A DNA stretch of 64,000 nucleotides from Beta vulgaris subsp. vulgaris (Eukaryota > Streptophyta > Magnoliopsida > Caryophyllales > Amaranthaceae), in contig NC_079202.1 in the NCBI RefSeq assembly GCF_026745355.1, positions 61,718,806-61,782,805 of the forward strand, given 5' to 3'. The notes under the pieces are model-generated. The model saw only the letters and a program-made list of their open reading frames with translations, was not told the DNA's origin and searched no databases. The first letter of the stretch is position 1, and the number at the start of each line of letters is the position of its first letter. Positions 14,201 to 27,439 of the stretch are shown piece by piece. The translations under genes were made by a program, and so were the position numbers.

Positions 14201-17200
14201 CTTGTCAATTCAATTCCAAAATTCATAAAAAGGGGGAAAAAATTAGTAGTAAAATGCAGAAATTGCACACACATTGGTGAGCATCCAAAAACAATGAGAA
14301 GCATGCATAACATGGCGGAAAGAGTATGTAAAAATGTCATATAAGTTGCATTTCTCGACTATTCACGCTGAACAAAAAAATTTAAAAGTCCCTTATGTAC
14401 ATGCAAACAAGGACATTGAAAAGTTGGAAATAAAATTCCTCTAAGGCTTTCAACCCCGGTCAAAAAACTTCAGAAAGCTTTTTTTTCTAGCCATTTGCAT
14501 AGTTTGACAATAAAACATCTGATCCAAGGTAAAGAACATTGTTGTCTAAAGAAAAAATAATGGGTGAACCAGAACGAAAAAAGAAGATCAAGCTCAAGCA
14601 AGAACCACTTGTACATATCACCAAGAGAGTCAGACCTTGGTAACCCATAATTCATTTATGAACCTAATTTTTATGAGTCCTTAACATAAAGCATAAGAAA
14701 ATCATGAAAAACTGCCAAGCGCCTTATAACAAAAGGACACTGAAGGGGAAGTTTTTATTTGGTTGCTGGGAAATAATTTCAACATTTACTAATGGAATCT
14801 AGTACACATAGATGACTGTTTTTTACAATTGAAACAGATTTGGCTAGTCAATATCTCAAAGGCAGATAAGTACATAGGCAATAACAATTAACAAGCAGGG
14901 CTTATTTGTTAACAGAATAAACAAATATGGAGATCATCCATTCTGATAGGTTCATGATTGTTACCTGGCCTAATAAAGTCTGAGAGACCGAAATCAATTA
15001 GTTTCATGTCAGCATCTTCACTTCTAGACGTGAATAGAAAATTCTGCGTGGGGAGGTAATAGTTAATTCAAAAACTATAGGCAAAGAAAGTATTAAGTAT
15101 CAACAAGTAGGCATGTTCAGAAGTTGTAACCTCGGGCTTCAGGTCACGGTGAACAACACCCTGGAGATGGCAAAAAGATACAACATTTAGGATCTGTTTA
15201 ATAATGGCCTTTGCATCTTCTTCAGAGTACCTTCCCCCTCTGCAAAAACAAACGATTCCTTTTACTCCAAAGCTATCTCAATCTCCTTGATATAGAATCT
15301 ATGATTGGCAAGACTAAATGTTACCTTGACAATATCCGGTCAAGTAGTTCCCCACCTTCACATAATCTGACAGAACAAAAGTATGACCAAACACTTCAGA
15401 ATCAATGTGAATGTAACTATGCAATCTAGGTGTTGCGAAAGTTCTAATTTTCAAATTAATGTAGCCAAACCCCATTCACTGTAAAATTTGACATTTTTCA
15501 AGAATTCTGCCATTAATGCTAAAGCAAGCTACCAAATACCAAGTCAGGCAGAGATAAGGCAGAAAATAATCATTTTCAATATATAGTAACAACAACTTTA
15601 TTGAAAAAGCTCATGGCATTGAGTTCCCTACTTCCCTTCATCCTAATTTCTTATCATATCTAGCAAAGGCTATGAGCAGATATGTGAGAAAAAATTTCCA
15701 AAATTCTACAAATAGGTTTTCATCAATGCATAAATTAATTACATAAGAGAAGTTCCAGCTTAAGGAAAAAGACATACTCCATGACAACGTATACATTGTT
15801 CGAATCCTCGCATGCATCATAAAATTGAACCAGATGCTTATGGCCTGAAAGGGATTTCAGAATTTTAACTTCCCTGCGGACATCTTCGATTGCTATTGCT
15901 GTGGTCATCTGCTCAAAAAAATAACAATTCATAAGAACTTGCCATAAAAGGCCAACCCTAGAATGTCAAAAATAGTAAAAGAGACACCAAGAATTGCATG
16001 AGAAATATGAAGCAAAGGCAGTATCATTCTCTAGTCCAAAGTTCCAAACACAGTAAGTCATCAACTTTTCGTGAAATGAGAGTGCTAATCAAACCAAAAT
16101 TATTATTAATAAGAAAAATAAGAAGCACAGCCAACGCGAACATGAATTCGTAAACTGTACAGCTCTTTCCAAGCCACATTGATATTTTGACAATCGGTTT
16201 TACATTGTACATGAGAAACCATCGTAACATGTAAATATGAGAAAAGGCAATTGGTGGTGCTGTGTGAACTTGAACAATCGGACAAAGCAGTCAAACAATT
16301 AAAATAGCATCCTCATAAGCTGAAAATCAACATAGTACCCACAGGGAAGGCGGCTTAAGCAAAGTGGAGCAATATCGACAATATCGGAAAAGATGACACA
16401 CACAAAAAGCGAAGCAGGGAGATTTCCGAAGGCCTTATAAGTATAGGAAAAAAAAAAGCTTAAGTCTCTTGCAAACTCCAGAGCACCATGATGGAAATAG
16501 CAAAGGTAAAAGATTTGCCTTGATCAACTTCTTATCCCATGACAACGAAATTTCTATTATCTACATATCCTTTTTCCTAGTTATGATTCTTTTTTTTACA
16601 GATGTAACTTATGATCAAAAGAAGTGCTTATTGTTCAGCTTGGAAAAAATAATTTCTGCCAGCTCAACAAAAGAAGTTAGACTCCAAAAGAAATTCGAAT
16701 TTAAATAAATTTATTATCCATTGATATATTCATATTACTCCATAACATACCAATTTTGCCCAAAACTTCCATTGTAGAGAGGTTGAATCTTTGCAGCCTT
16801 ACCGGTAAATTTGCAACAAAGCGCTACCTAAGACTTAACCCCACATCATTATGAGACTTATTTTGTTAAGCCCTTGACAGAAAAGGCAATAAGTAGTTGA
16901 CTGCCTACTATATCAGAACAAACATGAACGGAAGCAAAGATTAATGACACATTTGTTTTGCACCATTTCAATCCATAATTTTACACATTCCCATATGAGG
17001 CTCGTCAGCTTTGTTAGAAATGGATTAAGTTATTGGTATAACTAATCCATCAAGTCAAAATAGAAGTAATTAACCAATATTAGGTAACCAATCGTTGGCG
17101 CCTTAAAGTAGATATGAACATGCAAGGTTCCATACCCCAGTAAAAACTTACAACATCCAGGACAGATATAGCGCTCATTGCTTACAAGTGATATAAGCTT

Positions 17201-20200
17201 AACATAAATAAAATCGAGCAAAATCAAGCATGTTAAAAACTTTCTAGCAAGATATAAATCAAGGCACTACATCTGTCAAAGTTCAAGCAAGTATGGCCAA
17301 TAACATTTGTTTAAGACTCCATACATTTGGACCTTCCAAACTGTCTGAATGAGATTCAAACTAGGTTTTGTTGTTGTTGTAGTAGTAGTATTCATTTTCA
17401 AATCAGGGCCTGATATACGACCATCCAATATTATATCTTCAGCGAAAAATTTAAAAAGCAGCTTGACCTTCTATCATTAAGATAACTAGACCAATGCCTC
17501 AATTCAAGATAAAGAATATAGAAGGCCACCAAGTCATGTACAAATATAGTGAAAGAAGCCAAATAGTACAAAAGGAGCGTATTACCTTGTTTTAGAAAAG
17601 GCCATCAGGATGAGGCATATAAATACTAGTTAACTACATTAATGCCATATCTAATGTGTTCCCCACCTTATCTATATAAACATAAGCCACAAGATGTGAA
17701 AAAAGGTCTCAGAGTTGTGGTTACTCCTCCCTGCCCAAATAGGGCATCACAAAGCAGTCAGCAACAAATCCTATATTAAAAATCAAGAGTAAAATTTCCT
17801 TTTTATTGCCCCTCTATGATTGTCCTACCTACCGATTCTCCCTTCTTTTCTAGTACTTATCGATTCAAAAAGTTTACAAAAAGAATCTTGACAACTATAT
17901 TGATTTTACGTATGTTTTCCTTTACAACTACATTTATGGATATATTTTCTCTATCGATCTATTGAAAACCCCCTACAGGCTTTTACTAATATTGACAAAG
18001 TAAAGCTAACGATATGGTTGGGAAATACGACCACCTGTGAACCCCTCCATATATCATACATTATAATTTTCGATGCAAGAATTGCTAAACATACATCATA
18101 TCATTCATTTTGGTGCTATCTTTTTATTCTCTTTACAAGTTTTCAATGTATCTCGACTTGATACTTTTACCATCAAGGGATCAATAATAGAAAATACTAT
18201 TAGAAGATTGATAGAAAAAACACGTGTTTGAATTAATTTTTTTTAAAAGATGAAACCAAAATCAAATTGGCTGCTTGTCCATTGTACCTAATTATGGCCC
18301 CAGACTCCTGACTTCAGCTAAATAATCGATTGTACCATCTGCTATTTTTGCAAGGTAAGTTATGCTCATGTCTGCAACGCAAAAGGAGAAATATATTGTG
18401 GACAACCACATTTTCTTACACAATTCCCGGGGGTAGAAGGCGTAAATCACCAAAAAACCTACAGCTAATATGATCTCATCTCCCATATAAGGCATTGTCA
18501 ATTCAGGAAACAGAGCCCAAGAAAAAGCAAGGATTGCCCTTTGGAAAAATACAAGAGATAGAAAGGATTACAGGAGATCAATAATAACCTCTAACACTGA
18601 CCTTGCCTACTTATAGCATAAGAGTTCAATAATCTAGTCTAGAATTTAGTACCTCGTAATTAGGGATTGAGCAAAGGTGCATGTACAACCTCCTTCTCCC
18701 CAAACTAGATTCATATTGTTTTTACAAAGAAATTCCATCAAACCCAAAAGGTGGTGGGAAGTGGGAACCTGAGAATAAATTAAGATGTCCCTTTTTCTTG
18801 GACAATATGGAGAAATCATGGGCCTTTCTTCACAGTTTCCAAGTCTTCCAATATACTCTGTCTGCATGTAGGAGGATATATAGTGCACCTCATATACATC
18901 TTTGTATAGCATGAAGTACAGGAATGCATAAGCCAACATACAAGCAAAGTCTGCTCCTACGTTACAAGTGGTGCTAGAGTTGGGCTTCACTTTGCCCATC
19001 AGAGCCAAGTTACAGTGCTTTATAGCAATTCAACCTCCAATAAGAAAAAAAAAAACAACAGGGTTCCATGTACAATGGATTGTTCGCAGCAATGTCAAGA
19101 GCAAGCCAACTTATCATGTTATGCTAGACATATCAAACAGCAGACACAATAAACAGTCGTAAGCCCAAAACGACATCACTAAGTCTGACAGAGAAGGGAT
19201 GACAAAGTTCTTTCGTTAAACAAAACACTTAAAAGGAGCAACTGAGGCGGACATTTCACTACCAATGTGACTGCTTCAATTTAACTAGGGTCTTAGCAGA
19301 TAGGAATGTCACATTTCTTAATCCATTGTCTGGGAACATTGAAACTTTAACAACCAATTAATCACACTGATATCCAGCAACTCTACCGAGTTCACTGCAG
19401 ATGCTTCAGGTCAACTAAACAAGTCATAGCTAAATTCACAATCACACTAATAAGGCACCTACAAATGAAAACAAACTCCCTACCTGATATAGATACAAAA
19501 GAGAAAGGGTTTCCTGTCACAATTTTAAAATCAAGTCAAAATCAATTTGCTGAGCACGTATATCCCCACTCCACTTCAATAAGTCAATCTCACTCCACTC
19601 CAATAAGTCAATCCGGGCTTAATTGAAATTATGAACTTACTTTTCCAAAATTAAGTCAGCATAAGTTTCATTGAACAATAACTTAATATAACTAATGCAT
19701 AAGCTTCATTCGGGATAAACATTCATTTTCACGAATGTAAAATTGCCAAACTCAATCTGGTGGGGAGGGGGGAGGGGGGATGGGGGATGGGGGAGGAGTA
19801 TCCATACACTTGTTAAAATTGAAATAATCAAATATCTGTAACTACAACCGATAAAACATATACCACTTCATTTGAAACTTCAAACATCACTTTCCATCAC
19901 TATATCATTGTAAAAGCATAAATCTAAAGATGAAAATTGACATTGATTTTATAGTCAAGTTTTTGACCATATATAACTATTTCATTTCGATACCACGACA
20001 ATAGATCAATGATCACTGGTAAAACCCAGTGAAACCCTCTACCTGACCTCCCAACAAAACAATGCTCCAATATAATCCAGCAACATCACTATCTACATAA
20101 TAAAATTTGGACGAAAAAAATACCACAAAATTAACAATTACGCACATGTATACTAAACAATACCATCAATTTCACATTGTAAATCAGCAATGTATACCCA

Positions 20201-20859
20201 AAATCAACACCTAAAAATATTTCCTAAATCCTACACTCCAACATTTTTCAATATTTTAATCATATGATTCATCATTCATCAACCAACAATTTACACAAAG
20301 ATAAAACAATGTATACCTTCGCCTTAGAAATGATCTTAACAGCAACAACTTGATCCTTAAGCTCTCCTTTCTTTCCTTTAGCAGAACAAGTATGACCAAA
20401 ATGCCCTCTACCAATCTCCTTCCCTAACTCATACTTAGCCCCTAAATTCTTCCCATACCCAAAACTCTTGTCAAGGTGTTGTCCTCCTCCTTCGTTTCCG
20501 CCGTCCTCCGGTATCGGTCCCTCTTTCGGCTGCTTAGCAATCCCGTTCCCTAGCCGCTTCGCCAACGACGCCTTTATATGCTTCGCCGGTGACGGCGGCG
20601 GAAACGGTCGCCGGAAAAACCTCCTCGGCGTTGACCTCGCCGGAGACGGAGCTACTCCGGCAGGATATGGACTCGGCCACGGCGACGATCTCGCCGGAGT
20701 ATTCCTCACCGACGGAAGATTATTACTATTATTCACAACTTCCGACGACGGAAGCGGCGACTGTGGTTGCGCCACGTCACCGGAATCCGCCGGAGCTACA
20801 ATTGTCGTCGGAACGCCGCCGTTTTCTCCGGCGACTGATTTTCCGTAACACTGCCCCAT
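11216..20859 (-). CDS. CRK: CDPK-related kinase (CRK), complete, 11 exons
   Basis: Coding exons in transcript order: 20859-20317, 15908-15778, 15366-15325, 15239-15131, 15043-14965, 13640-13344, 13107-12998, 12151-12044, 11956-11894, 11805-11638, 11356-11216 (TAG), giving 596 residues, the usual CRK length. The N-terminus MGQCYGK has Gly2 for myristoylation and Cys4 for palmitoylation, predicting membrane attachment. A Pro/Ser-rich variable region runs to about residue 140. The kinase domain (about 143-405) shows the Gly loop GRGHFG (150-155), VAVK Lys175, helix-C Glu194, HRDLKPEN with Asp271, and DFG Asp292, so it looks catalytically competent. A basic amphipathic segment (about 418-445) corresponds to the family's calmodulin-binding/autoinhibitory region. 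C-terminal EF-hand-like loops (for example EPNRDGRVS, from 459) are degenerate. CRKs act in calcium/calmodulin signalling and are often calcium-independent in vitro. Every splice phase closes; the 4.4 kb first intron is the only notable feature. Confidence 0.96.
13641..14964 (-). other. CRK intron 5
   Basis: A 1.3 kb intron between the DFG-containing exon and the exon coding [18 protein letters not shown] run of 16 C occupies 13858-13873. No transposon ends or RNA genes are evident. Confidence 0.7.
15909..20316 (-). other. CRK intron 1 (4.4 kb)
   Basis: Lies between the exon coding the N-terminus and Gly loop and the exon starting [10 protein letters not shown]. The donor gtatac and acceptor gagcag are in place. 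It is AT-rich with short spurious ORFs on both strands, none resembling a known protein. A G-rich tract lies at 19760-19797. Confidence 0.75.
19760..19797 (+). other. G-rich tract with G-quadruplex potential
   Basis: On the + strand at least five runs of four to six G are separated by one or two bases (ggggaggggggagggg, then gatggggg repeats). This meets the usual G-quadruplex pattern. It is in CRK intron 1 on the non-transcript strand, so the transcript carries the C-rich complement. Confidence 0.6.
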
Positions 20860-21531
20860 TTTTGGTGATTTTTACACCAAAAATGATGAATTTTTTTTTT
20901 TTGAGATTTTCTCTCTCCTAAATTCCGCCGTCTGATTCTTTGATTTTCTAGTCAAAGTAAGAGTAAACTAAACATCAGACGGTTGGGGGTTGAAGTAGGG
21001 TTTTAAATTTAAATTTAAATTGAATTCTCTTTTTTTTTTTGGGTTTCTTGAGAAAGAATTAAAAACAGATCTAAAATCTCACCGGTGAAAAAGATCGACG
21101 GCGAAGAAGGTAATTATAGTATGCGGGTGAGAGTACAGAGAGAAAGAATCATGGTGAAATCAGAGACGTTTGATTGAAAAATGAGAGGAAATCAAGGGAT
21201 GAGAATTAAGAATCATTTGATGAGTGAAGAAAAAAGAGGAGATTTATATGATCTATATATGTAGTATATGATCATATGAAATTGAAATGAGTTCACTTTT
21301 CTTAGTTTTCTCTCTCCAAAAGAAAACTAATGTTGATGTTGGAGTTGTTTGTTGGTTGCTTCTTCACTCTCTGTAAAACAAAAGGTGTTTATGGATTTTG
21401 TCTTTTTTTTTTTCAAAAATTTTAAAGCCAACGAGGAAATGGGGGAAAAATAAAGGTAAAGAAATTGGAAGGGTGGGATTAGGTGTGGTTGGGTGTATGG
21501 GGAAGGGTGTGGTAATAGCTACTCCTTCGGT
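20860..21531 (-). promoter_or_regulatory. Presumed 5' leader and promoter region of CRK
   Basis: The sequence directly upstream of the CRK ATG contains CT/GA-rich leader-like stretches (ctctctcc near 20909) and short AT-rich blocks. No TATA box or start site can be fixed by eye. A MITE begins at 21532, so the insertion-free proximal promoter is at most about 670 bp. Confidence 0.4.
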
Positions 21532-21751
21532 CTTTATTAGTTTACCCGTTTTTCTTTTTCACAAAATTTTAGGAAAAATAATATTGTAGGATATAGAAAG
21601 AAAGAAAAATTATTATTTTATATTAAACTTGAATGTATGCGTGTTGACAAGTTAATGGTCTCATTCCAAAAATACAAACAAAAGAAATAGGTATATTAAT
21701 AAGGGATGTCCCAAAAAGGAATATGGGTAAATTAATAGAGATCGAAGGGAG
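21532..21751. mobile_element. Stowaway-like MITE upstream of CRK
   Basis: The left end ctccttcggtctttattagt mirrors the right end attaatagagatcgaaggga(g), with TA at each side. About 220 bp. Confidence 0.75.
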
Positions 21752-21799
21752 TATGTTCTTTTGAATTGAAAAGTTTAGGAAAATTCAGTTCAGTTTAGT

Positions 21800-22085
21800 T
21801 TAGGCTCTGTTTGCTTGGGTGTAAAACTTTTAGAGTGTAAAACTTTTAGAGTGTAAAATAATTTTCATGGAAAACAATTTATAATGAAAAATACAATTTC
21901 AAAATTAGTTTTTCGTTGTTTGGTTCTCTGAAAATAAAACGATAAAATGAAATATAAAGTAAGGAGGTAGTGAGAGGAGTGTACAAGAGAGATAAAGAAC
22001 ATAATTTTCTAAAATCAAATATATAGAAAAATAGTTTTCCATGAAAATGTTTTACACCCTATCAAATGAAATTTTAGTTCATAGT
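21800..22085. mobile_element. Foldback MITE-like repeat
   Basis: The left gggtgtaaaac...tttcatggaaaac is inverted at the right as gttttccatgaaaatgttttacaccc. A 17-bp block (ttttagagtgtaaaact) is tandemly repeated at the left. Target duplication not resolved. Confidence 0.5.
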
Positions 22086-22552
22086 TCAAACAGATTAAAT
22101 TTAATTCAATTGGGACAGATTTAATTTCGTTCAGTTCAGACAAATTTAATTCAATTCACACAAAGAAGATGGTCTAAATAGAAAGGAATTGAGTTTTTGG
22201 ATATGATTGGTTAGATTTGGACACGTGGTGGTTTTTGAAGTGAGGGTGTAGGGGAAAAGAGTGGGGGAGATAAGTAGGTGATTGAGGGTTGAGATTGAAG
22301 GTCAGGGATGACGCGAATAAGGGCATTGTATAGAAGGTTCGAAATGAGGTAATGAACTAATGACTTCACTCCGGTGTGTCTTTAGTTGTGAACTTCTTTT
22401 CTTTGTCAGGTTTCAGACTCAGTAATAAAACGGAAATAACCTTCTATATTTATGGCTTTTTCTTTTTTTTAAAAAAAAGTTTTGTGTTTTTAAAATGGCA
22501 AATGCTAACGAGTGTCTTTCGAGTATTGTCGTATTGGATAATAACTTATATA

Positions 22553-22811
22553 CTTCCTACGTTTCTAAATAAGTGTAACATTTGCATAGTGTTTACTATT
22601 CATAGTTTAAACTTCAATTAGCTTTGGTGATTTTCATTTTAGGAAATACATAATCATGTGGGATCTTGTTAGATTCGTCTGAATGTAAATTTTTTTAATA
22701 TCAACTTTTTATAATTTTAACTTATTGATTTTTGAAGATATTAATGGTTAAAATAATGTATTGGCAAACGTGAAAACAAGAAGTGTTGCACTTATTTAGA
22801 AACGGAGGAAG
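22553..22811. mobile_element. Stowaway-like MITE
   Basis: The left end cttcctacgtttctaaataa is mirrored by ttatttagaaacggaggaag at the right; both abut TA. About 259 bp. Confidence 0.8.
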
Positions 22812-23396
22812 TATATATTTATATAATATTATTAATATTTCAAAGTGATTTTTGTTTAATGAACTTTTATGTTATAATAAGTTTCTTTTCCAGTGTTTAT
22901 GAATTTTTTGTCAAAAAATCAACTCAACCAAAAGTTTGAAGTAATGGTTAAAGGTCAAAAAATTGTTTTATATTCTATCAACCCATTAGCAAGATCTATC
23001 TTTTGAGAAGTTACTAAAGAAGATAATGGTTACTTTTAATTTTCATCAGTATCTCTATGTATCTTAGTATGACACATACCCTAATGTCGTTTAAACAACG
23101 GTTCAAATGACGTGTGTAGTGCAATGATATCATTCACACGTTCATGCATAACTTCGAAGTACAAAAGATTTGTTCAAGTCTGAACTCAATTAATAAGAGG
23201 TTAGTTTCCTATTTTGTTTAAAAAAACTTTAGTGAGCTAAAATTTGTCCATATATTTTAAATATGAAGTACTCTTTAATATTTATTTTAGGAAAAAATAT
23301 CGATAATGGTTACTTCTAAAATTTCTGTAAATTTGGGTGTATATATATGACAATTTAAAGGCTTAAACAATGTGTGCAGTATGTACAGCATGATAT

Positions 23397-23583
23397 ACCA
23401 AGTAGTACTTGGTCTAGTGGTTTGGTTTGTATCTCACAACCTTGAGATTGTGGGATCAAATTCCACTAGAGGCACTTTGGGAGTGCGGGTTTTCCCTTAA
23501 CATTCCCCCTACTTCCAAGAGGCATTGCCTGCAAACCTGAACAGAGTTGACCTGTGCGAAGTTCCGGTTAGAGCGCTTTCTTT
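23397..23583 (+). mobile_element. tRNA-derived SINE-like element
   Basis: Contains a box A-like tggtctagtggttt and a box B-like gggatcaaattcc about 35 bp apart, followed by a non-tRNA body. It interrupts copy B of the local tandem duplication, which supports its being an insertion. It lacks a clear poly-A tail and target duplication. Confidence 0.6.
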
Positions 23584-23663
23584 GTTCATACACGATTTGG
23601 GAATACAAAAGATTTAATTTGTGCAAGTATGAATTGAATTAATAGAAGATTAGTTACCTAATA

Positions 23664-23950
23664 CTCCCTCTGTTTTTTTTTTTTTCTTTCTCACTTTTTT
23701 GTGCACATCTCTCAATGCACATTTTTGAACTTAAATATCTTTTATTATATAATAGTAAAACTTATAACGATTGAATATTAATAATGTACTAATTGAGACG
23801 AATTAAACAAGACCCCACATGACTATATTTTTTCTTATTAATTGAAAAAAATTGAGAAGATTCTCTCTAAGTATGAATAGTGTCAAGATTCTCTCTAAGT
23901 ATGAATAGTGTCAAGATTCTAAGTGAGAACAATAAAAAAAACAGAGGGAG
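23664..23950. mobile_element. Stowaway-like MITE with internal tandem duplication
   Basis: Ends ctccctctgtttttt and aaaaaacagagggag are inverted repeats flanked by TA. A 28-bp internal block beginning gattctctctaag is duplicated near 23861-23916. Related copies occur at 48008, 60972 and, degraded, at 56905. Confidence 0.85.
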
Positions 23951-24432
23951 TATGTTTGAAGAAAGATTGGTTAAACTAGCTTTCGTCCAAATATTCTAAA
24001 CATGAAGTACTTTATTTATGTTTTTTTTTTTGTAAAGAATAAGTAATAAACTACATGTGAATAAATTGTAGATATGGTCCAATAAAATCAATTAATCCAC
24101 ACGTTCTCGAAATATGCATATGTTATGTTCAACTTATTTTAGAAAATAAAATAAAGTCAATATAAGTTTTAGTAAATTCATATCAACGTGGTTTTAAGTG
24201 CAAATATATTGTAATAAGTTGCGCCACCTTATAAAGTATTTAGTAGTTTTCAATAAATTCATATCAGTTTAAATAGGTTAAGGTTCAAATAGCTCAAAAT
24301 AAGTTCAATATAACATGTTAAGACAATCTCAATATTTTTATAAGTGTCACTTTTTTTAATTTACGCTATTTTTCAAGTGCTCTTTTGTCCAAATAGTAAG
24401 TAAGATGATTTTTTTGTAAATAATATAAATTA

Positions 24433-24690
24433 CTTCCTCTGTTACTTTTAAAGTGCAACACTTTGACTTTTGCACTATTTTCACGCCTCACTTTGACCTT
24501 TTTTTACTAGTCTATATAATAAGCAAAAATGATTATATAATATGTTGTTGGATTTGTTTTAAAAAATATTTTCATAATATCAACTTTTAATGACTTTTAC
24601 AAAAATATAATTAAAGATATTAATGGTCAAAATTATGTGTTGACAAGTATGAAAATTAAACTGTTATATTTATCCAGAAACGGAGGTTAG
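24433..24690. mobile_element. Stowaway-like MITE
   Basis: The left end cttcctctgttacttttaaa and the right end ttatccagaaacggaggttag are imperfect inverted repeats, with TA at each side. About 258 bp. Confidence 0.65.
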
Positions 24691-24871
24691 TATATCAGAG
24701 TATGTCACATTGAAGTTAATTTTATAAGGTAGATTTGTTAGATATATGAAGTGGTTAGGCAGTCATATTCATATAATCTTCTCTCATACAAAGAAATCTT
24801 TATATAAATAAGTTCCAAATTAGGTGTTTTGGAAATAAACTAAACTATCATTTTTTGCAATTTAAGAAATA

Positions 24872-25312
24872 CTCCCTCTATTTGAAAATATAACGCATTA
24901 TTTATACTTTATGAAAATCAAAAATTATTAAAAGAGACGGTCTAATTTTAATATAAAAGTAGACCTAGTTACTAAATGAATTAAACTAGTCACCAAATGA
25001 AATTAACCTACTCACTATTGGGTTAATTCTCTTTTTAATATTGGGCTTACCATTGCCTAATTTTAATTTAAAAATAGGTGGTCTCTTACAAGACAAACTT
25101 AATGAAAATTTACTTTAATCACAAATATCTCTCATAATATGACATATAAAACTTAAAAATCATACTGACCATTGAATATGTCTCGAAAAATACTATAACT
25201 AATAATATTAATTTTTTATTATATTTATCAACTAAAGAATTGAGAGTAATAATTAATTAAACGTTAGCATTCATCCATAAATATGTGTGCCTTATATTTT
25301 AAAACAAAGGGA
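24872..25312. mobile_element. Stowaway-like MITE carrying a nested repeat
   Basis: The left ctccctctatttgaaaatat and the right atattttaaaacaaaggga form the terminal repeats. The interior 24925-25113 is a separate repeat (agagacggtctaat at left, ggtctcttacaaga at right), also found at 45035-45215, so this is probably a nested insertion. Confidence 0.6.
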
Positions 25313-25914
25313 TCGAGTCCTTAATTTCTCTCTTCATTTCTATGTCGATCACCCTCTAAACGACTAAACTGGATGATGAAAATCACGTGTATTATATTTC
25401 TTCTTTCATATTTTCGCATTTCACAACCATTTGAGTTAACTAAAAACTTCCCGTCAAAAAAACAAGTTAACTAAAAACTTTTTTATACGACTTAACCGAC
25501 GATTCTATCTTTCTTTATTAATGGTCTTTGCCAACAAAAATTTATTTTAGCCTAAACAATTTCAAAGATTGTAATTTTGTAAAGTTCATGGCATGCTTCC
25601 ATTTTTAGTTAAAACTTCACCCTCTAAGCTGAATGATGGAAAATTAATCCATGTAGGAGACTATTCATTCATTAGTGCAGAAGATTGAGAATACCAGGGT
25701 ACATCAATGATTTTATTGACGAAAGTGAAAACTCATAAGATAAAATTAAATTTGGTTTCATTTCACATCATGTGATGATCAGGACTTTTTCTGTGCCAAT
25801 ATCAATATTATGAAATACTCCTATAAACTAGTTTCATTGCAAGTCTCGAAAACAGTTGCAATTAACCTGTTCCCATTGAGAAAAGGATGGTCTTGTACGT
25901 GATATATAAAAAAA

Positions 25915-26155
25915 TTAGTCCGTCTCTATAGAGTTCTTCTTATTTTTACTTTTTATTTTTGTAAGACACGTTTTGTATAATATCTTTCATTTCATATCAG
26001 TTAAAATTATATAGAATTTTGATAATCTGAAAAATCTTAATGAGACGAATTAAATCCAACTTCACCTGACTATCTTATTTCTTATACATTAAAAAGAATT
26101 ATAGAAAATTGCAAATATGAATATTATGGAATAATGAGTTGGAGGAAGCATCAAA
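25915..26155. mobile_element. Degraded Stowaway-like MITE
   Basis: The internal sequence (atatctttcattt, aatgagacgaattaaa, catgact/cctgactat) matches the family at 23664-23950 and 60972-61231. The ends are eroded. Confidence 0.5.
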
Positions 26156-26661
26156 GTATTTCGCAAATTATATATTTCCACCTTGAAACAAAATTGTGTA
26201 CTTTAATTTCCTTGGCCTTTGTTCTTCATGGCCCTTATTACTATCGATAGATGCACATGATGTATATATATATTGCTCACAATGGTAGAAATGGAAATTT
26301 ATGACAATATTACTTCTCATTTAAATTGGTGTTGTTACATTTGCATTATATCTACTTCTCATGTAATTATATAATTAATTCTTCTCGAATGAATTGTCCA
26401 TATTACAAAAAGAAAACTGACCATTGTACTTTGATTTATTTCAATATGATGTATATATTCATAACTTATAATAATTTTTAACAAAAGCATCAATATTTAA
26501 ATTTTGCGGTAGAAAATGCAAAAGAATAAAAGATTTACTAATACTAAAAACTCAATTATTTCAAAAATGTTATACACATTTGCTTCCATTGCATTGGTTG
26601 TACAATGTCACACAAAAAAAATGAATGATGGACTTATTAATAGGGGTAAAGAAACTTATTG

Positions 26662-27063
26662 GCCCTGTTTGGCAATTAGCTGATAGTTGTTACCTAATTG
26701 TATTAGCTGATAGCTTTAGCTGATTTGACTAGTTGTTTGTATAAAGGTGCTTAGTAAAGTAGTTGATAGCTTATTGTTACATATTATTGTGTAATGATCA
26801 ATAATAACATGTGCATAATCTATTGTTCTATCTTTTATTATTTATTAATGTATTTTTTAACAACTTTAGGACATGAATGAAATTGCTCCCCTGACTCCCA
26901 AAACTCTATTATCAAAAAGCTCATCCCTTCAACAAAAAACTTTTTAAACTCAATAAGCTAATTGAAACCTCTTTTTACCAAACAGTTAAGTTAAAGGAAT
27001 GACTGGTCAATCAATCATTAGTCAAATCCTCTAATAGGAGCTCAAACCTCTACCAAACAATAC
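26662..27063. mobile_element. Probable non-autonomous DNA element (ggccctgtttgg type)
   Basis: Begins ggccctgtttggcaattagc and ends ctctaccaaacaatacc, an imperfect inverted pair. Internal agctgatag/agctgat blocks repeat. The target duplication is not clear. Confidence 0.45.
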
Positions 27064-27439
27064 CATATTGTTTAAAGTTCAAACTTCAAATGGAAAATCA
27101 ACTAAGGACAAGTAGGCTGTATGGTGCTGCAAAGTGCAAAGTACAAAGTTAATGCTTAATTAATCCCCTCTTTAGGAACCAAAAAAGAGAATGTTTTACA
27201 CTTATCGGCAGAAATTGCAGAATAATGCATATGAAAACAAACATTAAGTTCCAACACGCATGCATGGCTAAAGCCAAGCACAACAGCTTGTATTTCCATA
27301 ACTTATATATAGATTTGCAATTTTGTAAAGTTAAAGTGCATTTCGACCAAATCAAGCCTACATTATATATGCTAGAGAATGATGAAGACCGTTTCATAAA
27401 ATATAGTTATAGTATTTCATGAAGTAATAATACAAATAG

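Larger units (their letters stand above)
23022..24020 (+). repeat. 280-bp tandem duplication whose second copy was split by a SINE and a MITE
   Basis: Copy A is 23022-23301. Copy B starts at 23302 with the same gataatggttactt, then follows copy A's order (ttaaacaa.., acaaaagattt, gaattaatagaagattag, catgaagtactt) out to about 24020. Removing the SINE-like block (about 23397-23583) and the MITE (23664-23950) restores copy B to roughly the length of copy A. Confidence 0.65.

Noticed and set aside
18646..19008. 120-codon minus-strand frame inside CRK intron 1
   Set aside because: No domain or similarity recognised, and it lies within an intron whose flanking exons join correctly.
20468..20848. 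126-codon open frame on the + strand
   Set aside because: It is the antisense shadow of CRK exon 1, whose high GC content suppresses stop codons.
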